NCBI GenBank assembly: GCA_033297075.1
Contig: MU858087.1
Span: 62,001-126,000, forward strand
DNA: 64,000 nt
DNA from: Rhypophila decipiens
Lineage: Eukaryota; Ascomycota; Sordariomycetes; Sordariales; Naviculisporaceae
Direction of reading: 5' to 3'
Positions 47,330-57,474 of this stretch are shown piece after piece. Position 1 is the first letter of the stretch. Each line of letters begins with the position of its first letter. Under the pieces are notes generated by a model, which saw only the letters and a program-made list of their open reading frames with translations, was not told the DNA's origin and made no database searches. The position numbers and the translations under genes are program-made.

Positions 47330-49468
47330 ATGGCGGAACTCGACACGCTGGACGTTATCGTCCTTGCTGCCATCCTGCTCGGGACGGTAGCCTACTTCAC
47401 CAAGGGGAAATATTGGGGTGTTACCAAGGACCCCTACGCCACCTCTTTCGCCAATGCCAATGGACTCAAAGCCGGAAAAACCAGAAACATCGTGGAGAAG
47501 ATGGAAGAGTCAGGGAAAAACTGCATCATCTTTTACGGATCCCAAACTGGCACTGCTGAGGATTATGCGTCAAGACTGGCCAAAGAAGGCAAGAGCCGCT
47601 TTGGTCTGGAAACCATGGTAGCCGACCTCGAGGATTTTGACTACGATAATCTGGATGAGATCCCAAGCGATAAGGTAGTCATGTTCGTTCTGGCCACCTA
47701 TGGCGAGGGCGAACCCACCGATAACGCTGTTGACTTCTACGAGTTCATCACGGGCGAGGATGTTTCCTTCTCGTCTGGCAACGAGCCCGCTCTAGGCAAT
47801 CTCAACTATGTCGCTTTCGGTTTGGGCAACAATACCTATGAGCACTACAACTCCATGGTCCGCAACGTCAACAAGGCGCTCGAAAAGCTCGGTGCCCATC
47901 GTATCGGCGAGGCCGGCGAGGGCGACGATGGCGCTGGCACAATGGAAGAGGATTTCTTGGCCTGGAAGGACCCCATGTGGGCTGCTTTGCAGAAGAAGAT
48001 GGGTCTGGAGGAGCGTGAGGCTGTCTATGAGCCCATCTTCGGTATCGTCGAACGGGGTAACCTCACCAAGGAATCGCCCGAGGTCTACCTCGGTGAACCG
48101 AACAAGATGCATCTCGACGGAACTCCCAAAGGCCCCTTCAACGCCCACAATCCCTACATCGCGCCCATTGCCAAGTCGTACGAATTGTTCAATGTCAAGG
48201 ACCGCAACTGCCTTCACATGGAGGTCGATATCAGCGCCTCTAATTTGACCTACCAGACTGGAGATCACATCGCCGTCTGGCCCACCAACCCAGGTGAGGA
48301 GGTTGACCGCTTCATGGAAATTCTCGATCTTGCCGATAAGCGCCACAATGTCATCAGCGTCAAGGCTCTCGAGCCCACGGCCAAGGTCCCCTTCCCCACA
48401 CCCACCACGTACGACGCCATTGTCCGTTACCACATGGAAATCTGCGCTCCCGTTTCCCGTCAGTTCATTGCTACCCTCGCCGCTTTCGCCCCAGATGAGA
48501 CCACCAAGGCGGAGATGACCAAGCTCGGTGGAGACAAGGATTATTTCCACGAGAAGATCAATGTCCACCATCTCAACATCGCACGGGTTTTGCAGATCTT
48601 TGGAAAGGGCAAGAAGTGGTCCAACGTCCCGTTCTCGGCCCTCATTGAAGGTATCAACAAACTGCAGCCCCGCTACTACTCGATCTCGTCTTCTTCGATT
48701 GAACAGCCCAAGTTGGTCTCTATCACGGCAGTCGTCGAAACCCAGCATCTCCCCGGCCGCGAGGACCCTTTCAGGGGTGTCGCCACCAATTATCTGCTCG
48801 CACTCAGCGAAAAGCAAAATGGCGTGGCCAACCCCACACCTTTTGGTCTTAGCTACGAGATTACCGGTCCTCGCAACAAGTATACTGGCATTCACGTTCC
48901 TGTCCACATCCGTCACTCCAACTTCAAGCTTCCTTCGGATCCCTCCAAGCCCATCATCCTCATCGGCCCCGGCACTGGTGTCGCTCCCATGAGAGGTTTC
49001 GTCCGTGAGCGCATCAAGCAGGCGGAGAATGGCGAGGCTGTTGGCAAGACCATCTTGTTCTTCGGTTGCCGTAAGCGGAACGAGGACTTCTTGTACGAGA
49101 AGGAATGGGAGGAAGCTAAGGAGGCTTTGGGTGACAAGTTCGAGCTCGTCACTGCTTTCTCTCGCGAGGGCAACAAGAAGGTCTATGTCCAGCATCGTCT
49201 GAAGGAGCGGTCCCAAGAAATCAATGAGCTCTTGGAGAAGAAGGCGTACTTCTACGTCTGCGGTGATGCCGCCAACATGGCTCGCGAGGTCAACACTGTT
49301 CTGGCTCAGATTATCTCTGAACAGCGCGGAATTCCCGAGGCTAAGGCTGAAGAAATCGTCAAGAACATGAGGGCCTCGAACCAATACCAGGTATGACAAA
49401 CCCAGCATCAGCATTGACTTGAGAGACACTAACATTTATCTTTTTTGCAGGAGGACGTATGGTCGTAG
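47330..49468 (+). CDS. CPR1: NADPH-cytochrome P450 reductase
   Basis: ER-anchored diflavin reductase that passes electrons from NADPH through FAD and FMN to microsomal P450s such as sterol 14-demethylase, and to squalene epoxidase. Exons are 47330-49390 and 49451-49468, giving 692 residues. An N-terminal membrane anchor spans about residues 8-23 (DVIVLAAILLGTVAYF). The FMN phosphate loop is SQTGTAEDYA (71-80), with ATYGEGEPTDNA and FGLGNNTYEHYN following. The FAD-binding RYYSISSSS is near 448 and the NADPH-binding GPGTGVAPMRGFVRER near 545. The C-terminal exon of 18 nt supplies EDVWS with the conserved penultimate Trp that stacks on FAD. If the last intron (49391-49450) is retained, the protein ends QYQV instead and lacks that Trp. 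Codon use is strongly biased, as expected for a highly expressed gene. Confidence 0.97.
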
Positions 49469-52400
49469 AAAGAACGAAAAGTTCGAAATGACATGTGGAA
49501 TGGAAAACAATTAATTAATGACAACTTTTTGCACATTGGCGGGACTGGGTGATAGAGTATGGCAAGGCGAAAGGAGGACTAAAGGGCACCAGGTATATAT
49601 TCGAAGTGAGAAATAGGTGGCTACAGTCTGTGCATAGCAAGTATATTTCTCGGCTGTCTTTATTTTGGCTGGATAGGCGGGATATTTTAAGGACTTTTAT
49701 GTGATGGACACTTGATACCTACTCTTGCCAGAGTGGGAAGTCGGCATCTGCATTATTTATGACACCCACCTCTAGAGATTTTTACTCTTTTCTAGTTTTG
49801 TTTTGAGCAAATAATAAATATGTGAAAGGTCCCCGGTTCAGCATCTGGGAATTCCGATCGGTGATGTATCAGTTTTTTTTATTATACTTGTCCTGGTGTT
49901 CAACGGGTCGTCTGACGCCACTCTTGCTGTGTTTGAAATTTTATTTTCCCCAAAGAGGAACTAAGACATCGGATGGCTTATAAAGGGAGGCTCAACTCGT
50001 CCGCTCCTACCTCTACTCTTAGCATAGTACCTCGACATTATATTCCTCTTCCACTCTTTCTTCCATCTATTGTTCTTCTTTTCTTATTATTCTTCCGTGC
50101 TGTCTTGGTTTGCCGTTCTGTCGCAAGAACGGAAAAGTAAATAGCTGTGTTCCATACCGGGCATTGTTTGATGGCAAACATCATTTTGGACTTGACCTCA
50201 CTGGATGGTGCCGAAAAAAGTTGAACGCCACAGCATGACGCCTCCCAGCACTCCTATTTCCCAGGAGAGTTGTCCATCTGAGACACCTCACGGGCTCCAG
50301 CGGCTTGGGTTACAGTTTTCTTGCTTGGTCCCTTTTTATCTTGATCCCTTGCATCATCACAACACACATGGAAGGGACAGCCGTGAAGGTCGAGTCAGGA
50401 CGTGGGTGAGCTCCGGCGGATTCACGGAAGGTGTACTGATAATGTGCGTGCGCATGTGTGTGTCTCTATTTCGATGGCTTGGAAAGGGATGGCTCGTTGA
50501 GGGTTTGCTTCTTTTGGGGGGTATTTGCTTCTCTCTCTGGCGTCCTTGAAAAGTCGAGTGTGCCCTTTTCACGACAACTCGCGCCAGTTTCCGTTACTTC
50601 GACTGGATGCTCCAGATGTAGGTTACCGCCGTCTGCATCCACTCGGCTTCCCTCTCCAGCAGTCTATTATTATGTCATTTTTACCCAGGTGCAGTTATCC
50701 TTAACCTGTCTTCTCTGTGCCCTCCCGTGTCCGTTGGCAAATCTTGGAACTGTGTTGTTCAGGATTGAGCGTCGTCCGTCTTTCTAACCAGCTACCAACC
50801 TACAGCGGTTCAATAAAAGAGCAAAGGCAAGGAAGGGCCCAGTCAGGTAGCCTTGCTACAGCAATCGTCAGAGCTATCAAGTATGGAAGTGCTAACGTCG
50901 CCATATACAGTTATCCAGTCAGTCAATTGCACTTCTTGGTCATTTATTTGTACCTGTCTTGGGAGGTGCTCAGTGAAAAGGCAACAGAGTCTTGTCGACG
51001 ATTCCGCAGTATCATCTATGAGATCGAGTCGTCAGGTTGCTCTTTACCACAGTTGAGAACGACAGTCCGGAAGCATTAGTGTTTGATAGTGTATTCTGAA
51101 CTTCGTGGAATCAGATCCGGAAGCGAAGAGTACTTCGATCTCGCAAACGCGGACTGTGATCGGGCTGAGTTCCTTGACCTGGAAGCCGAACCTTCTTTGG
51201 ATCAGAAGGAGCGCCCGACAGGATCGGTTTCACGATAGCCTTTCCCATGACATTGCCGTCAGCTCACTGCCGGTTATCCTTTGGGTCTTGAGGTACCAGA
51301 GAAGGTGTAAAGAGACCTTTTGGCAGTCTTCAGCTCTCGGAATTTGCAGGAGGAAACATCTTTGACGCATCTTGCCATCAAGCTCGCTCCAGGCAAAAAG
51401 TGAGCATGTGTTATTTCAGTCCTGTCTTGTCGCTCCTTCCCTCTCATGCCTTCTGGTCATTTCCCGAGTTTCATCTCATCACTGACCATGGTGGGTCAAC
51501 AAGAAACGAGGAAGTAGCTGGGCACTTTTTTCTCCATGTACCGGTCATCATATGCTTCGCAGAGTTGATTTTCTTCCTACACCTTCCTCAACAGCACGAA
51601 TCTCTCCCACCGCTCCACTCTCTCATTTCCATATCTCAAGCCGCTTCAAATTTCTGAACCTTTTCTTCCCTCTTCTCTACTTTTTCTTCCCCCGTGGGAT
51701 CTTGACTCGATCATTACAGCATCAACACCACCACATTCCCACACCGTCACAGTCTCTTTCATCCATCTTGCTTGATAGCTCGATCATCTTGTTAACCTCA
51801 TTTGCACTCGCTCGCGTCCAGTTGTCCTTGGCTCTTACACTTCCCTCTCTCGCCGAGCCGATCCCAAGTTCTTCATTCTCGGAGCGTCCTTCGAGCTCTG
51901 ATCAACAACCTGTTAGGTTTCGAGGTAAGTTAACCGCATTTCGTTATCTTCTACCTATCTGCCATCGTCTCCGCATCAGAGGCCATGTTTCTGTGCCCTT
52001 TCTCGACTCCTCCTGTTCTCTGCCGCCAGAACTTCAAGGGTTCTTATTCTTGTAGTCCAGAGTCAGATCGGACCAAGAGAGCTACCCGTCATCCCAAGCA
52101 ACTTCATCCTGACCAAGCCAAGTTCATGCGATCTCGATGCTAACTCCTGCTTCCAGAGTTCAGATTGTCTAGAGAAAACCATACAAGGTGCGTTCCTACC
52201 GCTAGGACTCGTGCTTTTCCCGACATGCACCTCTACCCTCAGATCGTGATTGTCCGATGTTCTCCGGCCCTCTCGACGAGTTCGTCTACATACACAATGC
52301 TTCACTCTGCTTGACACCCGTGTGGAGCGGCTTGATTCTGGCAACGTCAAGACATTGGCTTTCGACCACCTGTTCACAGTGCTAGCAGCTCAACGATGAG

Positions 52401-52504
52401 CTACCCGGCCTGTTCACCAATGATCTCGATTCCCTCATGCCTCCCACATCTTCGTCACGTCTTGGACAAAAGCTTACATTGGGGGTATAGGTCGATCATC
52501 CAAC
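49469..52504. other. long intergenic region and probable leader of the RRM gene
   Basis: About 3 kb without a supported gene. A TATA-like box (ttataaaggg, about 49979-49988) followed by a pyrimidine-rich tract (50010-50110) looks like a core promoter. From about 51550 to 52500 the DNA is pyrimidine-rich, with small upstream open frames (for example the ATG at 52396, out of frame with the CDS). This suggests a long, possibly spliced 5' leader for the RNA-binding protein gene. Confidence 0.45.
49975..50110 (+). promoter_or_regulatory. possible core promoter (TATA box plus pyrimidine tract)
   Basis: ttataaaggg at about 49979-49988 is followed by roughly 100 bases that are mostly C and T, the usual arrangement of strong filamentous-fungal promoters. 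The nearest downstream CDS on this strand is 2.4 kb away, so it would drive either a long leader of the RRM gene or a non-coding transcript. Function is inferred. Confidence 0.3.
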
Positions 52505-54475
52505 ATGAGCCATTATCGCGCGGCTCCAGCCATGTCCTCTGACATGGGAAACAATCGTCATGCCAGCTACCACGCATACCTGAGCGCCCAGACCGGCAAT
52601 CAACATGAGGTGCCTGCCTCCCATGGTCATCACATTGGCCAGCCTGCTGACAATATGGGCGCTCTCATGAATCAGTTCGGCAACATGGCTCTGTCCTCTG
52701 GCCCCAACATGTCCTCTGGTTCTCTGTCCAGTGTCCAGCCTCACCATGGCTACTGCGCAACTCAGGAGCAACAGGTCGCTTACCAAGGCTATCCTGTTCC
52801 CATGCATGTCGGAATGGCGCCAGAAACCACCTACCCCTTCAGTGTTTCCGGTCAATATCCTGTCCAGAGCGGATTTGCCCCGGTCCCTGTTCCATACCAC
52901 GCCGTGCCGTACACCCCAGGCCGCATCGGTTCCTATGGCGACCGAAACAGTGATGTTCCCGGTCTCGATAACCGCCGGAGCTCGTATTCGACCACAGAGT
53001 CAACCCCGGCAACTCCCTTCTTTGGAAGCACATCTGAACGCGGCAGTGCGGCCCGTGTTGCTGTCATTAGATCTGCCTACAGCACACCATCCTCGGACCA
53101 GTTGATGGTCCCCAATGGGATCCCAAAGGTGTCTCAGCCCATTGACGAGGACCTATTGGGCCTGCTCAAGCAGGAGCCAGCAATTCCCGACGCCGTTCCT
53201 GCTGTTTTCACGCCGCCGACACACACCAAGTCGATCGAACAGTGCTTGGAGAACCGCATCAACGGTAACCGCAACGTCTACATCCGAGGACTTCACCCCA
53301 CCACCGATGATGAGCTCCTGAATAAGTATGCGTCGCGCTTCGGCCCTGTCGAGCAGAGCAAGGCAATTATCGATCAGTCGACTGGCGCGTGCAAGGGGTA
53401 AGAAGCTTTCACCTTCTCGGCTGTTCTGTGCTGACTTGTTGCACCAGCTTTGGCTTTGCCAAGTTTGCCGACGTTCGAGACTCTGAGAGATGCATCCGTG
53501 GATTCTACCACCTGGGGTATGAAGTCGGATTTGCTCGTGTAAGTGTCTTCCCACTTCATTACAATGCTTGAACGCACACTGACTGTCGGTCAGGAGAGCT
53601 TCAATGCCCGTCTGAAGGCCGAAGGTGACGAGACCTCGACCAATTTGTACTTGTCGAATCTGCCCAAGCGTATGACTGAATCGGTAAGCAACCCCAAGTG
53701 TCTTTCGCAGTATTTTTCTAACCCACATTAGGAGCTCAACACAATCTTCACTGGCTATCATGTCATCTCCAGCAAGATCCTTCGAGACAGCATGGGAAAT
53801 AGCCGTGGAGTGGGATTTGCCCGGTAAGTTTCTTCGATTGTGGGCCTCAGGATTCGTTTCTGACGACTTTCTCCAGTTTCGAGAGCCGTGACGAGTGCGA
53901 GGACATCATCCGCCACTATCACGGCCGCCTCATCGGCGAGGAGCAAATGCCGATGCAGGTCCGTTACGCCGACACTCCTTCCCAAAAGGAGTTGAAGCGT
54001 ATCACTGCCGAACGCCGCCAGTTCCGTACCAATGAGTACAACATTGGAGCATACGGTACAGCTGATGTCGGGATTCACCCTAGCATCTATCAACAAGCCC
54101 CCTGGAATCGCCGCGCCAGTCCTGGTGTGAGCGTGAACAGGTAAGCACCCACACTCCAGTTCTTCCCTTGCCACATTGAAATCCCTGACAATGGATCAGC
54201 TCGTTTGTTGGAAGGCTTCCAATTCGTGGTGTCGCGAGCAGTGGAAGCCTGCCGTCCTCGCTGTCTCATGGCGTCGGCCGCTCAAAGTACGACGCCCTCC
54301 TACGCGGTGGTTCGTGCGAGAAACTAACCAAATTCTCAGGCAGAGCAGCGTAATCACGGGCCAGATGGCTTCCGACGACGATTCAGCCGATGAGGGCCAC
54401 ACAATCGTTGACTCTCCTACCATTGCGAAGGGAAGCACCCAGTCTTCCCCGACCATCAAGAAGGAGAAATCGTAA
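52505..54475 (+). CDS. RNA-binding protein with two RRM domains (RBMS-like)
   Basis: Predicted single-stranded nucleic-acid-binding protein of about 550 residues. Exons are 52505-53397, 53448-53538, 53594-53683, 53732-53823, 53877-54140, 54200-54286 and 54340-54475, all in phase. The first 240 residues are Met/Ser/Pro/Gln/Tyr-rich and disordered. RRM1 starts RNVYIRGLHPTTDDEL and has RNP1 KGFGFAKF; RRM2 has RNP2 NLYLSNL and RNP1 RGVGFARF, separated by a short linker. The RRM2 region closely resembles the RBMS/MSSP family of animals, and fungal relatives are implicated in mRNA control. The C-terminal 100 residues are acidic and Ser-rich, ending KKEKS. Introns interrupt both RNP1 motifs. An alternative reading of the last exons would end after SGRAA, but the spliced form, using an actaac branch at about 54322, is preferred. 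The gene is convergent with RIO2. Confidence 0.88.
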
Positions 54476-55077
54476 GGTTTCACGAATTCTCTGCTGCAAG
54501 ATTCACGCCGACATTTGAGAATCTCGCCGTCAACGTTATTACGCTTTCTGCCATCTTGGGATGTTTTGACAGCATGGTATTCAGTACTTCACTATTGTCA
54601 TTTTGTGCATGATCCCTCAGAAGGAGGAAACACGGTTCGATCAGAAGTGGTTTGTCAGCTCTAGTGTTTATCCCTGCCGATGGAGCCTTGTTTTTCAAGA
54701 ATATGTTCACAGAGGAAGGATGTCCGCAGCTTTAGACGCCTTTTATTGAACCTTCAGCAATATTGAGCCGCAGGAATGCTGGCAGGCGGGTATCTGTTGA
54801 TAGAAAAAAAAATAGCTCTAGTGTTTTGAAAGCCTTCAATTGATATCAGCTTTGCGTTTTGCAATAAATCGCCCACAGTTGTGCAAAGCTCCGTCCTCCG
54901 CTCATCTAGAGTTGCCTTTGTGCCCTGGATTTTGCACAGAGATATGGCAGAGCATGCATTTGGGCAAGTTTGAACGAGATTTGCGAACAGACGACGCGTT
55001 TCAAAGACCGCCGAATGGGATTTGAGGGGGGGATCACTCTTGTAAGACAGATGGGTTCATTTACTGGCTATTGATCG
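54476..55077. other. convergent intergenic region
   Basis: Shared 3' region of the RRM gene and RIO2. T-rich and A-rich stretches are consistent with polyadenylation signals on both strands. No gene seen. Confidence 0.45.
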
Positions 55078-56455
55078 CTAGCTTTTCCCCTTTCCTTTGA
55101 GGCTCAGAGTCTTCAAACCGTCCAGGTCCTCGACTTGCCCATCTTCTGTGAAGTTCGAGTTTGGAACAATGAAGACATTCTGCTCCTCTTGTTCACCGTC
55201 GCCAGCTTGGCTGCTTTCATCATCTTCGTCGTCATCGTCATCTTCATCGTCATAATCATCAGGCTCGGCGCCAGGGCCTTTTTCATCTATTGCAGCCTGC
55301 TGCTCCCGAATCGCGGCTTCAAGATCCTTGGCCATCTTCTTGGTAAAGCCCGAGGCCTCGACAGCTGCGTCTAACCTCTTTGCGCCGTCTCTACCGACCG
55401 TTTTCTTGGCATCCTTGTAAAACGGACCAGGCACGGTGCTGACGAAATGGAAACGCTTCTTGAAGAATGTTTTGATGCAGTTGACGTCGCGGTCAAAGTA
55501 CATCTCTGCGTTGGTGTGATCCATTGATACCATTTGCGGGAAGTCGATGAGGATCGGGGTCACGGTTATCGAGTTGTCCTGATCATCTTTTCTTTCTGGT
55601 GCGTCGTCGGTTTCTTCTGATGGTGTTTGTTTCTGCTGATGATGTTGTTGGGAGGCTGGCTTTTCCTCCTTGATAAGAATGTTGAACTCGTTGAAGTCAC
55701 CGTGGATCAGGCCATGCTTGGCCAGGCGCAGGATGAGGCCGATGAGATCGGCGTAGAGGTTGGCTGGGTCGGGGACCGAAGAGACCTGCCGCAGTGGTAA
55801 GGCGTCGATGAGGGTCATGACGATTGTGTGTCGAGACTGGGCGATGGGTTCCGGCACGGGGAAGCCCTCGTCCCTGAGAGCCTGCATGAAGGCAAACTCT
55901 CGCATGGCGGCCAGGCGGGAGAGATACATCCATGACCCTGCCGCGCGGTTCTTGAGGTAGTCCCGGTTGGATTTGACGGTGCGAAACGAGATGCGGCCCA
56001 GCCGGTGGATCTTGAGGATTTTCTGGGTACCTGTGTCGTCGGCGACGATCATGATGTCGCTCTCTTTGCCGACGCCGACGCGGCTGCCTACGCTGTACAC
56101 ATGTTTGCGCGAGGCGTGCGTGTGCAGGGCCAGGTAGTCGAGGCCGCCGTAGGTGAGGCGGTAGCCGTCGTATTTGGCGTCTTTGAGACGGGCGATGAGC
56201 CCTGCTTTGGCGAGGGCCGAGATGCTCCTGTGCACGCCCGAGGCGCCGCCTTTTAGGCGGGAGAGCTTCTCTATTAGAGGGGTTGGAACATTTTCGTGAT
56301 TTTTGCTGCCGAGTTCGACCTAATGGGATCCTGTGTTAGGCCAACCGAGGTTGTAAATTGAGGGGGGGGGTAAGTGATTTGCTGGGACTAACAGCTGTGA
56401 GAACCCTCCAATCTTCTGCCGTCAGATGACGCAATACCCTGGTGTCTAATTTCAT
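55078..56455 (-). CDS. RIO2: RIO2 serine/threonine-protein kinase/ATPase
   Basis: Atypical kinase required for maturation of 20S pre-rRNA and release of late 40S assembly factors. Exons are 56455-56393 and 56319-55078, giving 434 residues. The N-terminus MKLDTRVLRHLTAEDWRVL and the following winged-helix domain (to about residue 90) are Rio2-specific. The nucleotide-binding loop is GVGKESDI (about 103-110), with the catalytic Lys in ILKIHRLGR. The catalytic loop HGDFNEFN has Asp at about 229 and Asn at about 234, and the metal-binding IDFPQMVS has the phospho-accepting Asp at about 280. A 35-residue Gln/Glu/Asp-rich insertion lies between these last two motifs. The C-terminus has a long acidic run (EPDDYDDEDDDDDEDD) and ends LKGKGKS. 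No key residue is missing. It is divergent from RPN1. Confidence 0.95.
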
Positions 56456-57474
56456 GATGCTGTTCTCGGGGAATGAATTTTACTATTGCTACGGAGTAGG
56501 TTTGAGCAATGCGCAACTTGGGCTGTGAGGGCCAGGAAAGTTGATGATAATTCCGTGGCTTATCGATAAGCTATTCTACACTTCAATCTCGGGTGGGTGG
56601 TGGTGGAGGAGTGTTTTTATGGATTTTTGCCCAACTTGATCTAATTTACAACCCAACCCTGGAAAGTTCGTTAGTCTGTTACTTCCAAGCCGGGGTCCCT
56701 GTCAAATTTTCCAACTTCATAGCAAATCAGCCAAATTTTCTATAGTAAAATAGAGTCTATAGTAATCTACTCTAGGTAAGCTATTAACAGGATTTCTTTC
56801 TGATTTTTAAAGTTGTTATTAGCTGTGTTTTAGAAGTATTTTCAAGTTGAGACCGGGGCCCCTGTCACCAAGAATCGAACTAACAAACTTTCAAGTCTTG
56901 CACTGTACGGTTATGTCAGCTCAGGTTGCCGTTCACATGGAAAGCCCCACATGAGGCTGGACTTATTGCTCGAGCCTCGAGCTGAAATACTGTTTTGCGT
57001 GAAATACTGTATTCTAGACCCGAGCTCGATTTCCGAGCGGTCAACAAATTCACATACTACCAGTATACCATTTCATTGTTACTTGACTCAAACACAGGGT
57101 TATAAACATTGGGAAGAGACATTTGGGACCCCAAGAAATAGATAGCCATGAAACTGTTGGATTTCAGGTGCATTCCCGTACCCCGTATTTTCAGATGTAG
57201 TGTATTTGCGCCGCGCACGGGCCTGCTTAGCAAATCCGAACCCCCCTGCTCCCATGTCTGCCAAGCTCCAGTCATCAGCCTTTCAGGCGGCAAGCAGTCG
57301 CGTAACCACTGCAGCATGCAGCTCCCCCAAAGCAACAGCAGCCAGCAACTTTGAAGCTTCTTCGCATCCAAACATCATCCAACATTTCCACATCGACGAA
57401 ACAACCAGACCGGCCCGCCCAACAATTGACAACCGCTGAAACTACTACGACTTACCAACACATCAACTGCCACC
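56456..57474. other. divergent intergenic region RIO2 / RPN1
   Basis: About 1 kb holding both promoters. It contains a tacggagta motif (about 56490) and an AT-rich segment bounded by inverted repeats (56659-56893). No gene supported. Confidence 0.5.
56659..56893. mobile_element. candidate degenerate MITE with inverted ends
   Basis: The left end (tggaaagttcgttagt, from 56660) and the inverted right end (ttgaaagtttgttagt, read from 56893 downward) match with few differences. The similarity continues inward through the paired ccggggtccctg and caggggccccgg blocks (about 56690 and 56853). The core is AT-rich and non-coding. I could not find a clear target-site duplication, so this is less certain than the element at 35.7 kb. 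Confidence 0.4.

Noticed and set aside
47792..49435. 547-codon open frame on the minus strand opposite the P450 reductase gene
   Set aside because: It is the mirror of a strongly codon-biased gene, which lowers antisense stop codons. It has no family motif and repeats sense-strand patterns.
56868..56950. tRNA-like B-box (agttcgattc on the minus strand)
   Set aside because: No matching A-box or cloverleaf arms; the sequence is better explained as an arm of the inverted-repeat element.
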